From Flavobacterium flavigenum (lineage in GTDB: Bacteria; Bacteroidota; Bacteroidia; Flavobacteriales; Flavobacteriaceae): a stretch of 64,000 nt of DNA. Below the pieces are notes generated by a model. That model was not told the origin of the DNA, searched no databases, and saw only the letters and a program-made list of their open reading frames with translations. Below, piece after piece: positions 17,648-26,498 of this stretch. The stretch lies in assembly GCF_027111255.2 (NCBI RefSeq), contig NZ_CP114285.2:4650001-4714000 (forward strand). Reading direction: 5' to 3'. The translations under genes were made by a program, and so were the position numbers. Each line of letters starts with the position of its first letter. Within the stretch, counting starts at the first letter, position 1.

Positions 17648-18412
17648 TTAAAATCCTTCAAAAACTCCTAAGCCGAATAAGGCAAAGTCATATTTTACCG
17701 GATCAGTTGGGTCTAATTCACGTAATCTCTGATCTAATTCAGCTAGTGCTTTTCCATCATTCTGCTTGCGCAAAAGAAGTCCTAACTTACGCGCCACATT
17801 CCCGGAATGAACGTCAAGAGGGCAGGAGAGGGCCGATGGGGTAATAGTTTTCCAGATACCTAAATCAACTCCTTTTGTGTCCTGGCGTACCATCCATCTC
17901 AGGTACATGTTAATTCGTTTTGCAGCAGAATTATTTAGCGGATCCGAAATATGCTTCTGGGTACGGGGCAAATGATCAGTTTCAAAGAATGTTTTTTTGA
18001 ATTCATGAATACTCTTCTGCAAACTGTCCTTTTCATGATGTTTAGCAAAAACAGTTTCTAAGCCATTATGATTTTTGTAGATATGTTGTAGTCCTTTAAT
18101 AAAACCTGCAAAATCTTTCCCGTTAAAAGTACGATGGACAAAATTTTCTAATTGTTGCAAATCTGGATCAGAATGTGACATGACAAAATCATATGGTGTA
18201 TTGCCCATTAATTCCATCATTTTATGTGAATTTTTAATGATCATTTTACGGTTCCCCCATGCGATGCTGGCACTTAAAAAACCAGCAATTTCAATATCTT
18301 CTTTCTGCGAAAATAAATGCGGAATTTGTACAGGATCACTTTCGATAAAGTCCAAATTATTATATTGAATGACTTTTTCGTCAAGAAATTCTTTAAGTTC
18401 TGATTTATTCAT
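17648..18412 (-). CDS. TIGR02757 family protein (DUF2400)
   Basis: A 254-residue protein matching the TIGR02757 family in length and motifs: FLSASIAWGNRKMI near the N-terminus, an RINMYLRWMVR block, DLGIW, the PLDVHSGNVARKLGL block and a closing YDFALFGLG. These features recall helix-hairpin-helix DNA-glycosylase folds, but the function is unknown. Its start overlaps the end of the upstream membrane protein by 8 bases, so it is the last gene of a three-gene set with that protein and the LolD-like ATPase. Confidence 0.88.
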   Translation of the reverse strand: MNKSELKEFLDEKVIQYNNLDFIESDPVQIPHLFSQKEDIEIAGFLSASIAWGNRKMIIKNSHKMMELMGNTPYDFVMSHSDPDLQQLENFVHRTFNGKDFAGFIKGLQHIYKNHNGLETVFAKHHEKDSLQKSIHEFKKTFFETDHLPRTQKHISDPLNNSAAKRINMYLRWMVRQDTKGVDLGIWKTITPSALSCPLDVHSGNVARKLGLLLRKQNDGKALAELDQRLRELDPTDPVKYDFALFGLGVFEGF

Positions 18413-20105
18413 GTGCAGAAAGTTTTTTAGCGTAAAATCCGTCTTTTAAGTCATTAGTACGCATTTGGGGTATAATATGAAAATATTTCTCAAAATAATC
18501 AAGCTGTTGTTTATTAACACAGGGCAATTCACCATTTCCATTTGCCCAGAAAAATGGATTTACTACAGGCGAATTGTATTTTAAATTTCCCAGATTAATG
18601 TTTTCAAAAGGACTGTCACTTTTGGTATTTTTATATGGAAATATAATGTTTTTAACTGAAAAATTACTGATTTCCAGCATAAATTTATGATTTGAAAAAC
18701 GGTTCAGATTCACCGGAAAAAATAAAACAACACTTATTGACAGTAATGAAAAAGTTAATAAGGAATATATTGTTTTTTTATTCTGTACAATGTAAACCAG
18801 ACAGAAAAGAGAAAAGAATAAAATGAAATTCATAAAAAAACGATATTGTGGAGACGTTATAAAAAGCAGGAAAAGCTGCAATAGCATCACACAGTATAAA
18901 AAACATAACGATTTTTTATTTTGAAATTTATAAATAAAGAGCGGAACGATAAGAATCAAAGAAACACCAATTTTATTAAAAAGGCCATTCAGTTTAGGCA
19001 TTGATATCCATTGTAAAAACAACTCCCATGCCGACATAGAATTGTATTGTTCTGCAGTCGTGAAAAAGCCATAACATTTAATCTGATCATAGTAAAAAAC
19101 CTGAATTGAATCAGGAATGGCATAATCCATTTTAAGTGAATGGACAATATTTGAAGGAAAAACCGGTGCCCCACAAATTATCATATTTTTTATGACAAAA
19201 AGCGATAATAAAGTGAAGGTTAGTAAAACAGGTTTTAAAAGCTTTTTTGATAAAAGTTTAAAATTTAATGCCAGTAAAATTATCGGGAAGATTGAAAACG
19301 TTAAGGTTGTGTTTTTTATGTAGAGTAAAAAAAGTACTAAAACTAAGATTAAATTAAAAACTTCAGGAGTTATTTTTTTGAAGTTTTCTAAAAAATAGAA
19401 AAAGAAAATAAACGAGATAATATAAACAGGAATATCCGGAGAAGGAGCACTGATAAACTGAAAAAAGAGAATATTAAATAGTGGTAATAATCCAATAATC
19501 AAATAATTCATATTGTTATTTTTGTAATATTCATTTAATTTCTGAATCGAAAAAATGTTGCCTAATAACAAACAGAATCCGCTTAAATCATTGAAATTTT
19601 GATATAAAAATGAAAAATTAAAAACGCTTTGAGCAATATGCCAGCCACTGGTCTGACTGAAAAATATATGCAAATTTACAAGCCCTTTTACAAAACCATA
19701 TTCGTTAATCCATTTTATAGTCTGAATATAATAGGATTCGTTGTCAATTACAAAAGGTATGGAAGCGCATTGAGCCACAATTAAAATTGAAATAAGAACC
19801 AGAACAATTTTTAAAGTATTTTCTAATTGTTTCAATTCTGAAAGGAAAGATTTATAGGTTTCAGTTATTGAAATACCAAATTTCAAGACCGTAATAATAT
19901 TCAAAACCAGTAAAAAAACATGAAATTCAATATTAATTCTTCCAAAAATAGCCCAAATACTGGCAATAACTGTTGCGAAAAATAGTCCTAATATGGATGT
20001 AACTACAAAGTTTTTATTTTTTAGACCTGTTATTTTGTCGAAAACCACCCCTAAATTGATGGTTGAGAATAGAATATAAATCCAACTTAAAAAAATTAAA
20101 AGCAT
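18405..20105 (-). CDS. Polytopic membrane protein (LIC_10190-like), glycosyltransferase-39-like architecture
   Basis: A 566-residue protein with roughly 11-13 hydrophobic segments spread through residues 1-430 and a short soluble C-terminal domain (about 450-566). The layout, including a periplasmic loop after the early helices with WINEYGFVKGLVNLH, resembles polytopic lipid-linked-sugar glycosyltransferases and the LIC_10190 family of spirochaetes and Bacteroidota. The family name is from memory and unsure. It starts one base after the LolD-like ATPase gene and overlaps the TIGR02757 gene. The function is unknown; a role in envelope glycan transfer is only a guess. Confidence 0.7.
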   Translation of the reverse strand: MLLIFLSWIYILFSTINLGVVFDKITGLKNKNFVVTSILGLFFATVIASIWAIFGRINIEFHVFLLVLNIITVLKFGISITETYKSFLSELKQLENTLKIVLVLISILIVAQCASIPFVIDNESYYIQTIKWINEYGFVKGLVNLHIFFSQTSGWHIAQSVFNFSFLYQNFNDLSGFCLLLGNIFSIQKLNEYYKNNNMNYLIIGLLPLFNILFFQFISAPSPDIPVYIISFIFFFYFLENFKKITPEVFNLILVLVLFLLYIKNTTLTFSIFPIILLALNFKLLSKKLLKPVLLTFTLLSLFVIKNMIICGAPVFPSNIVHSLKMDYAIPDSIQVFYYDQIKCYGFFTTAEQYNSMSAWELFLQWISMPKLNGLFNKIGVSLILIVPLFIYKFQNKKSLCFLYCVMLLQLFLLFITSPQYRFFMNFILFFSLFCLVYIVQNKKTIYSLLTFSLLSISVVLFFPVNLNRFSNHKFMLEISNFSVKNIIFPYKNTKSDSPFENINLGNLKYNSPVVNPFFWANGNGELPCVNKQQLDYFEKYFHIIPQMRTNDLKDGFYAKKLSAHE

Positions 20106-20106
20106 C

Positions 20107-20772
20107 TTAAGATATAATTTGCCCGTCTGACATTATCAATTTTCTGTCGGCCATGTTTGCCAGTTCTTCGTTATGAGTCACAATTACAAATGTTTGTCCA
20201 AATTCATCCCTAAGCTGAAAAAATAACTGATGTAAATTTTCGGCAGAATGGGTGTCAAGATTTCCAGAGGGTTCATCGGCAAAAATCACATCGGGTTTAT
20301 TGATCAAAGCTCTGGCTACTGCTACGCGCTGCTGTTCTCCGCCAGAGAGTTCATTTGGTTTATGATTAATTCTATGAGATAGTCCTAAGTAATCCAGTAG
20401 TTTTTTAGCCTCTGCTTCTGTTTCAGAAGGCTTTTTGCCTGCAATGTAAGCAGGAATACATACATTTTCAAGAGCAGTAAATTCTGGCAAAAGCTGATGA
20501 AACTGAAAAATAAAACCTAAATTTAGATTCCTGAATTTTGATAAGGCTTTGTCATTTAACCCTAAAATGTTTTGTCCGTTTATAGTAAGAGAGGTGTCTG
20601 AATTTGTTTTTTCAGGTTTATCTAATGTGCCTAAAATATGAAGGAGTGTGGTTTTTCCTGCACCTGAAGCACCCACTATCGAAACAATTTCCCCTTTCTG
20701 AATATGTAAGTCAACACCTTTTAAAACTTCAAGTTTATCATAGAATTTATGTATGTTTTTCGCGTGTATCAT
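20107..20772 (-). CDS. ABC transporter ATP-binding protein, LolD/MacB-type
   Basis: A 221-residue ATPase with Walker A GASGAGKTT at 34-42, Q-loop FQFHQLLPEFTALENV near 89-104, signature LSGGEQQRV at 142-150, Walker B VIFADEPSGNLD at 162-173 and H-loop VTHNEE. The sequence pattern is that of the MacB/LolD/FtsE group, which powers lipoprotein release or extrusion by a mechanotransmission permease. The permease is not next to it; the downstream gene encodes an unrelated polytopic protein. In many Bacteroidota lolD stands alone, so LolD function is likely but not proven. Confidence 0.88.
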   Translation of the reverse strand: MIHAKNIHKFYDKLEVLKGVDLHIQKGEIVSIVGASGAGKTTLLHILGTLDKPEKTNSDTSLTINGQNILGLNDKALSKFRNLNLGFIFQFHQLLPEFTALENVCIPAYIAGKKPSETEAEAKKLLDYLGLSHRINHKPNELSGGEQQRVAVARALINKPDVIFADEPSGNLDTHSAENLHQLFFQLRDEFGQTFVIVTHNEELANMADRKLIMSDGQIIS

Positions 20773-20959
20773 TTGGAAACTGTTTTTACAAAGAAACGAA
20801 GATTCTCTGGATATTGAAATGGTTTGTAACAGATTTTTATGAATCTTAAACGTAAGCGGTATGTTTATTGTATGGGAATTTAGAAATTAATTGTTCTCAG
20901 GAAGTAATGTATAAAAACGGATTCTTTTTAATTTTGAATGTAACTTAAACTATAATATC

Positions 20960-21256
20960 ATGCAAGACTTGAAAGTTGTAGAAGATAACAGAATGCAAAA
21001 ATTGCTAATTGGATTGCTTTTGGACGGAATCGGAATGATTTCTTTTTCGATTCCTCTGATTGGAGAGTTTTCAGATGTGATTTGGGCGCCAGTTGCGGCA
21101 TTTATTATGACCAGAATGTACAAGGGAAGAGTAGGACGTGTGGCCAGTATTTTGACTTTCGTAGAAGAAATAATTCCATTTACAGATGTTATTCCATCCT
21201 TTACACTCACTTGGATTTATACTTATTTTTTTCAGAAAACAAAACAACTGCAATAA
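20960..21256 (+). CDS. Small integral membrane protein, conserved hypothetical
   Basis: A 98-residue protein with two or three hydrophobic segments (about 16-36, 38-52 and 72-92) separated by the basic loop RMYKGRVGRV. Gly/Pro spacing (LLDGIGMISFSIPLIGEFSD) suggests a conserved fold. I recognise no named function. It begins about 190 bases from the divergent LolD-like gene, with a TAATTTTG -7-like box shortly upstream, and ends at a clean hairpin terminator, so it is its own transcription unit. Confidence 0.75.
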   Translation: MQDLKVVEDNRMQKLLIGLLLDGIGMISFSIPLIGEFSDVIWAPVAAFIMTRMYKGRVGRVASILTFVEEIIPFTDVIPSFTLTWIYTYFFQKTKQLQ

Positions 21257-21283
21257 AAATGGCAGCTTGTTGGGCTGCCATTT
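21257..21283. terminator. Hairpin terminator between converging genes
   Basis: AAATGGCAGC (21257-21266) pairs perfectly with GCTGCCATTT (21274-21283) over a 7-base loop, right after the stop of the small membrane protein and before the end of the pectate lyase gene. Confidence 0.8.
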
Positions 21284-21293
21284 AAACTAAAAT

Positions 21294-24077
21294 TTATTGT
21301 ACTATAATTTTTTTGATATGTAAAACTGCTTTGGTTGCAGGATCAGAAACTTTTAGTATAAATACTCCTTTGGACTTTAAATTGATGTTTTCCTGATTTT
21401 TTCCGTTAATGTTTTTTGTCATCACTTCTTTACCCAAAATATCGAAGATCTTAAGTTCTGCATTGCTGTCATTTTCCATTAAAATAGAAAACGAACCGTT
21501 ATTTGGTACAGGCCAAACTTTAAAAGTGCTATTTTCTTTAATCGGTTTTTCTATTGATAAAGTAGAGCTGTATCCGCTGACAATATTGACTTTACGCGTC
21601 ATACTTGCTCCTTCATTATCTGTAACAGTAAAATCAAAAGAACATAAGCCAGTTGCACTTGGTGTGAATGCTACAATATCTGCATTCAGTGAAGCATTTC
21701 CATTTACAACATTCGAAACAGAATAATTAACACCAGTTGTAAAACCTCTTGAAAGTTTCTGAATGTTAATATCGATTTTATTTCCAGTTGGAGAATCGTA
21801 ATGAGGCATGGACATCCATTGTAAGTATTTGTCTAAATTGGTATATCCGTCTAGGTCTACGTCAGCATTAGAATCAGAGAAATCCCCTGTTCCTGAATTT
21901 ATATTTGTTCCGTGAATGGTTTCCCACCAATTTGGTAAACCATCCTGATCGGTATCCCAGTTTGCATCCCTGATAATTTCAGGGTATATTTCGTAGCCTC
22001 CAACATCAGATTCATTGTCAGGAAAACCAGCTTTATTAGTAACGCTTCCTCTGTAAGTGTAATTCCCGCTTAACGTTTCTGTAATCATTCTTTGGTCATG
22101 TGTGTCCAATTCTGGCTGTACACAACCTACATCAGAAAGTACAATTTTATAAGCATTAGCTGCAGATTGTGTTGTTACAAAGGATGGAAAAAATGGGGTG
22201 TCAACAAATGTTTCATAATTTATTGTAACGCCGTTTGATAATCTGGATCTTCTGCCAAGTGATTGGTTTGCTTCATCAAAATATCCTGGCATAACATTTC
22301 CACTGAAATAAGCTCTTTGCATCCCTGCAAAATTATTTTCATGATCCATAGTTAATGCATATTGCTTCAATTCAGTGCCTGCACCTGGTTTATAGTAGTT
22401 ATTAACGAAGTTGACTTCACTCGCCCCTCCATCTGTCGTTCTGGAACCCCAATTATAAACTACATTATTGGTAATATCTAATTTTCCACTAAAAACATTA
22501 TTTGCATCTAATCCTCCGCCTAAACTCCAATTGCGGCCATAATTATGTGCTAACAAATTATGATGAAAACTTCCCACATCTCCACCAATAGTTGCAGCAT
22601 AACCGTGCTGTGTTCCTGCAGGATAATTTGCATGTCCTGCTGCATTGAGGGCTTCTGATATTAAAGTTCTCTGTAGGGTAATATTTTTTCCTGAACGGGA
22701 ACTAAAAGATTCATCAATTGTCCAGCTGATCGAACAATGATCAATTATACTATTATCAGCACCAGTTAATCCCATTCCGTCAAAAGTAGTACCTCCGCCC
22801 AATCGCACTCTTATATTCTGGACAACAGCATCATTTCCTGTAATTCCAAAAGGTGCAGTACGAATACAAATACCTTTTCCGGGAGCAGTTTGGCCTGCAA
22901 CTGTAACATATGGCTGACTCAAAACCAGTCTGGAATTAAGTTGTATAATTCCAGAGGTATTGAAAACAATTGTTCTGGGACCAATATCATTTGTAACAGC
23001 TTCACGTAAACTTCCAGGCCCACTATCATTAAGATTAGTAACTGCTATTACTTTTCCGCCCCTTCCACCACGGGCAAAGCGGCCATAACCTTCAGCCCCT
23101 GGAAAAGCAAGCTGTGCTGGACGAAAGCGCCAGATGTTTCCTTTTACTATTTCATTATTAACTAGAACTTCATCCACTCTCCAATAGTAAGTTGCTCCTG
23201 TATATAAACCGCTTAACTGATAAGAAGTATTGGTTTTAACCTGATTTCCTTTGTATTCTGATGATGATGTTCCCGCAGCTTCCAAAGCAGCTAAGTCAGT
23301 GCCAAAATAAACATTATGAGATACTGCATTGATAGCTGAAGTCCAGCTCAATGTAGTATTTCCGGAATTTAATTCTACATGTTCGTTATTATTTTTAGGA
23401 ACAGGATTTGTCGACTGATTAAAAATATTAGGTGTGTTTAATTCAAATCCATTGAACATTATGTTTTTAATGTTTTCTGTACCTGAGGTTTCGGCTTCAA
23501 ATAAAATAACAACATCAGTATTTTCGGTTGCCTGAAATTTCAAATAAGCTGATTTTGCAGACGCTGGTGTTAATGCTCTGACACTTGGAATTAAATTGTC
23601 TACTACTTTATTGCCGTCAATCGAAATATCAATCGGACTAAAGTTATTCCCACTAGGACTGTCCACAGCGTTTAAAAAAGCCATTAAAGTATGTTCTCCT
23701 GTTGCTAACCCCTTTATTTTAAGTTCTATTTTTGCTCCCAGATTGGCATTTGTGCCTTTTACAGTAAGGCCATCACCAGTTAATTTTGCAAAATTAGGGG
23801 ATTGTATTCCGGCTTTATACCAATTAGTACCTAATTCCGTACCATTATCTCCCATTCTTGTTACAGTAAAAGTTATTCCATTTGTTGTAAAAGTACTAGT
23901 GTTAAGTGACCCTACAAGCCATGGAATATAACCTGGTTCACTTACCTGAGCTGTTGGTTGATTAATAATATCAAAATCAATTTTTACTACCGGACTTTGG
24001 GCAAAAATCTTTGTAGTTAACATTGTAAGGCAAATAGTCGTCATTACAAACGATAGTTTTAAGGTGTTGTTGAACAT
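21294..24077 (-). CDS. Secreted pectate lyase with T9SS type A sorting domain
   Basis: A 927-residue modular exoenzyme. It has a signal peptide (ends KIFAQ, about residue 27) and an N-terminal beta domain with carbohydrate-binding character (about 30-215). A fibronectin type III-like domain follows (about 230-325, ending YYWRVDE). The pectate lyase beta-helix spans about 330-700 (AFPGAEGYGRFARGGRGG, GSLREAV, NIRVRLGGG, DNSIIDHCSISWTIDE). A calcium-binding DxDxDG-type stretch is near 710-750 and an Ig-like domain near 770-835. The C-terminal type IX sorting domain carries WPVPNNGSF, LKIFDILGKEV and KKIIVQ. It cleaves pectic polysaccharide outside the cell after T9SS export. No susC/susD pair is adjacent. 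Confidence 0.92.
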   Translation of the reverse strand: MFNNTLKLSFVMTTICLTMLTTKIFAQSPVVKIDFDIINQPTAQVSEPGYIPWLVGSLNTSTFTTNGITFTVTRMGDNGTELGTNWYKAGIQSPNFAKLTGDGLTVKGTNANLGAKIELKIKGLATGEHTLMAFLNAVDSPSGNNFSPIDISIDGNKVVDNLIPSVRALTPASAKSAYLKFQATENTDVVILFEAETSGTENIKNIMFNGFELNTPNIFNQSTNPVPKNNNEHVELNSGNTTLSWTSAINAVSHNVYFGTDLAALEAAGTSSSEYKGNQVKTNTSYQLSGLYTGATYYWRVDEVLVNNEIVKGNIWRFRPAQLAFPGAEGYGRFARGGRGGKVIAVTNLNDSGPGSLREAVTNDIGPRTIVFNTSGIIQLNSRLVLSQPYVTVAGQTAPGKGICIRTAPFGITGNDAVVQNIRVRLGGGTTFDGMGLTGADNSIIDHCSISWTIDESFSSRSGKNITLQRTLISEALNAAGHANYPAGTQHGYAATIGGDVGSFHHNLLAHNYGRNWSLGGGLDANNVFSGKLDITNNVVYNWGSRTTDGGASEVNFVNNYYKPGAGTELKQYALTMDHENNFAGMQRAYFSGNVMPGYFDEANQSLGRRSRLSNGVTINYETFVDTPFFPSFVTTQSAANAYKIVLSDVGCVQPELDTHDQRMITETLSGNYTYRGSVTNKAGFPDNESDVGGYEIYPEIIRDANWDTDQDGLPNWWETIHGTNINSGTGDFSDSNADVDLDGYTNLDKYLQWMSMPHYDSPTGNKIDINIQKLSRGFTTGVNYSVSNVVNGNASLNADIVAFTPSATGLCSFDFTVTDNEGASMTRKVNIVSGYSSTLSIEKPIKENSTFKVWPVPNNGSFSILMENDSNAELKIFDILGKEVMTKNINGKNQENINLKSKGVFILKVSDPATKAVLHIKKIIVQ

Positions 24078-24149
24078 GTAGTTTGGTTGGTTTTGTTAGT
24101 AAAGAAATTTTTATCTTAAACGTAAAGTTTTAAAATATCAAAAACAAAA

Positions 24150-24170
24150 CTGTCCTGCCCCATCCTGTCC
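24150..24170 (-). promoter_or_regulatory. Direct repeat upstream of the pectate lyase gene
   Basis: CCTGCCC (24154-24160) and CCTGTCC (24164-24170) repeat with a 10-bp period about 75-95 bases before the pectate lyase start. The GC content is unusual for this AT-rich gap. One-helical-turn spacing suggests tandem binding of a regulator, possibly a substrate-sensing one. Confidence 0.4.
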
Positions 24171-24359
24171 AATATTTTTTTAGTGATTATTGATGATAAT
24201 TTTACCTAATAACACATGTTTTATAATAAATAGATGTTAAATTGTTAAGATTTCTCAAAATAGTAAAAATTACTGTTGTGATAAAACGACAATGTGTTAT
24301 GTATTTAAGTAGTGCAGAAAGAAAATCTTGTTTGTAAAAATGTTTAAAAGAAGTAAGAA

Positions 24360-24662
24360 TTAATCTCTAAATAAAAAACCCAATCCCATACTTTTAAGCA
24401 TTTTTTTTTCAAAGTTCCAAAAAAAACGAAACTGACCAAATAGGGTTCCTATTCCAACGAGCAGAACCTGATAAATTGGAAAAATAACCAGTAGCCTGAT
24501 TAAGGTAAACCAACCGCCAAAATCTTCTTTTGTTATGTTTAATAATTCGCAAAAGGGTCTGGATAGCCACGCAGATGCCGATCCAGTGATGGCAAATACG
24601 ATAAATATAATGACAAGCTGAAAATTTGAGGTGATGCCCCAACGTTGTTTTAATCTGTTCAT
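24360..24662 (-). CDS. DUF6787-like small membrane protein
   Basis: A 100-residue protein with two transmembrane helices (about 15-35 and 48-72), the N-terminal motif LKQRWGI and a C-terminal FFWNFEKKM. This pattern fits a small Flavobacteriaceae family (DUF6787 by memory) without known function. A TATATTTG -7 box lies 20 bases upstream inside the preceding lipoprotein gene, so it can be transcribed separately from it. Confidence 0.72.
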   Translation of the reverse strand: MNRLKQRWGITSNFQLVIIFIVFAITGSASAWLSRPFCELLNITKEDFGGWFTLIRLLVIFPIYQVLLVGIGTLFGQFRFFWNFEKKMLKSMGLGFLFRD

Positions 24663-24681
24663 TATTTGTTTGTAGTGATTA

Positions 24682-24689
24682 CAAATATA
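24682..24689 (-). promoter_or_regulatory. -7 box for the DUF6787-like gene
   Basis: A minus-strand TATATTTG fits the TAnnTTTG consensus and would give a leader of about 13 bases. No TTG is found at the usual -33 distance, so the call is weak. Confidence 0.3.
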
Positions 24690-24696
24690 CTAACAA

Positions 24697-25134
24697 TTAT
24701 CTGGAAGGAACATGCCTTGCCAGTTTTTGTTTGTAAGTATTTTGGAAGTAAATCATGTAATTGTATATCAGGTAGTTAACTTCGTATCCGTATCGGATAT
24801 GTGGCTGATAATCAATGGTCATCTCATATAAATTTGGATTATAGCGCTGAGGCTGTAACACACGATTGTTCCATTCTGTTACATAAATTTGATTTTTATT
24901 TTCCAGATAGCTGAGTGAATAATAATTTCTTGGTAATGCCATTGAGGCGAGCCAAAAACTAAATCCATTATCTATAATTATAACTTCATATTCTAAGGAA
25001 TCATTTGCAATTCGTACTGTATCATTTACAGCTGCTTTTACTGGAGTATTAGTTGTCGCAATTTTGTTCTTAGAAGATGTTGAACATGCAATGATTGTAA
25101 ATAAAACCCCTATTATGTAAACGAAATTCTTCAT
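24697..25134 (-). CDS. DUF6146-like lipoprotein
   Basis: A 145-residue lipoprotein. The signal peptide ends in a lipobox (FTIIAC, Cys17), followed by a Ser/Thr/Lys-rich linker. The mature domain has YEVIIIDNGFSFWLAS, YYSLSYLENKN and a repeat of aromatic residues near the C-terminus (YEVNYLIYNYMIYFQNTYKQKLAR). This matches a small Bacteroidota family (DUF6146 from memory) of unknown function. It precedes the DUF6787-like gene by 34 bases in the same direction. Confidence 0.72.
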   Translation of the reverse strand: MKNFVYIIGVLFTIIACSTSSKNKIATTNTPVKAAVNDTVRIANDSLEYEVIIIDNGFSFWLASMALPRNYYSLSYLENKNQIYVTEWNNRVLQPQRYNPNLYEMTIDYQPHIRYGYEVNYLIYNYMIYFQNTYKQKLARHVPSR

Positions 25135-25254
25135 GGCTTAAATTTTGAACATTAAATTTACAGAAAAAGTGATAAACGTTTTTATTATTTAACATTTGGA
25201 GTAAAACATACTGTTATCTAATAAAAAAAGAAAACTTTCTATCTAAAAAAGAAA

Positions 25255-25286
25255 GGGGATTTATTAATCAGTGTTAATAAATCCCC
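25255..25286 (-). terminator. Rho-independent terminator after serA
   Basis: GGGGATTTATTAA (25255-25267) and TTAATAAATCCCC (25274-25286) form a perfect 13-bp stem with a 6-base loop. On the minus strand it is followed by a T-rich run (CTTTCTTTTTT), as expected after serA. Confidence 0.88.
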
Positions 25287-25308
25287 TCAAATTATTAGTT
25301 ATAATGAA

Positions 25309-26259
25309 TTAACTCAATAAAGTAATGATTTGTGAAGCTAATTCAGTACCAATTCTGTCCTGAGCTTCTCCTGTTGCAGCCCCAATGTGAGGAGTCAGTG
25401 AAATTTTAGAGTGCATTAAGATTGCCATTTCCGGTTTTGGTTCGTTTTCAAAAACGTCTAATCCTGCAAATGCTACTTTTCCTGAATCTAATGCTTTTAC
25501 AAGTGCTACTTCATCAATAACACCTCCACGTGCACAGTTTACGATTCCAACACCATTTTTCATGATTTCAAATTCTTTCTCACCAATGATGTAGCCATCC
25601 TGAGCAGGAACGTGTAGGGTAATGAAATCTGATTCTTTTAATAATGATTCCAACGATTGAGGCACAATAGTAGTCGTAATAGACTGGCCATCGAAAAACT
25701 CCACTTTTACATCTACAGAGGGAATAAATCCATCTGCAGCAATAACTTTCATACCTAAACCAAGAGCCATTTTTGCAGTTGCCTGACCAATACGGCCAAT
25801 ACCAACAATACCTAATGTTTTTCCTCTTAACTCAGTTCCATTTGCGTAAGCTTTTTTCAGACCGTCAAAGTTTGAATCTCCTTCAAGAGGCATATTTCTG
25901 TTTGAATCATGTAAAAAACGAACACCGGATAGTAAGTGCCCAAATACTAACTCAGCAACTGATTCAGATGAAGAAGCAGGAGTGTTGATTACGTGGATTC
26001 CTTTACTTTTAGCATAATCAACATCAATATTGTCCATACCAACACCACCACGTCCGATGATTTTGATACCAGGACAAGCATCGATAATATCTTTACGAAC
26101 TTTAGTTGCACTACGCACTAAAATCACGTCAACATTGTTTTCATTAATAAAGTTAGCAACTTGTTCCTGAGCTACTTTTGTAGTGATAACTTCAAATCCA
26201 CCTTTTTCTAAAGCTAGAATTCCGCTTTTAGAAATTCCGTCATTGGCTAATACTTTCAT
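25309..26259 (-). CDS. serA: D-3-phosphoglycerate dehydrogenase
   Basis: A 316-residue NAD-dependent 2-hydroxyacid dehydrogenase. The Rossmann motif GIGRIGQ is near 153-159. The catalytic Arg lies in NCARGGVIDE, followed by the Glu of DVFENEP and the His of TPHIGAAT. It oxidises 3-phosphoglycerate, the first step of serine synthesis. The short length without an ACT domain marks the type that lacks classical serine feedback. The identity as serA rather than another family member rests on the neighbouring serC gene, the next enzyme, encoded upstream on the same strand and separated by 239 bases holding a repeat element. Confidence 0.9.
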   Translation of the reverse strand: MKVLANDGISKSGILALEKGGFEVITTKVAQEQVANFINENNVDVILVRSATKVRKDIIDACPGIKIIGRGGVGMDNIDVDYAKSKGIHVINTPASSSESVAELVFGHLLSGVRFLHDSNRNMPLEGDSNFDGLKKAYANGTELRGKTLGIVGIGRIGQATAKMALGLGMKVIAADGFIPSVDVKVEFFDGQSITTTIVPQSLESLLKESDFITLHVPAQDGYIIGEKEFEIMKNGVGIVNCARGGVIDEVALVKALDSGKVAFAGLDVFENEPKPEMAILMHSKISLTPHIGAATGEAQDRIGTELASQIITLLS

Positions 26260-26340
26260 TTTGGTCTATTTGTTTTGATTATTATTAATCGTTTAAAATA
26301 AATAATAATATGAATGATATAATTTTTTCTTTTTTTATTT

Positions 26341-26470
26341 AGAAGCTATTCCCGCTATTCGTTGCAAACGAAGTTCACTGAACTCCAATTTAATAAATAT
26401 TTTAGTGAAGTAATCTTTTTTGTTTTAAAGAAAAACAAAAAAGGATTTTCACTGCTATCGGGGCTAAGGC
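26341..26470. repeat. Dispersed structured repeat, copy A
   Basis: The left arm starts AGAAGCTATTCCCGCT. A 12-bp A/T hairpin CTTTTTTGTTTT/AAAACAAAAAAG lies at 26415-26443, and the right arm (26443-26470) reads GGATTTTCACTGCTATCG then GGGCTAAGGC. A second copy lies at 46202-46288. Copy A has about 47 extra bases between left arm and hairpin, including the small palindrome AGTTCACTGAACT. It sits between serC and serA. Confidence 0.75.
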
Positions 26471-26498
26471 TCTGGTATTCGATTGATAATTTTGGTAA

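Noticed and set aside
17635..17844. 69-codon frame opposite the TIGR02757 gene end
   Set aside because: Antisense to conserved coding sequence, no promoter or domain.
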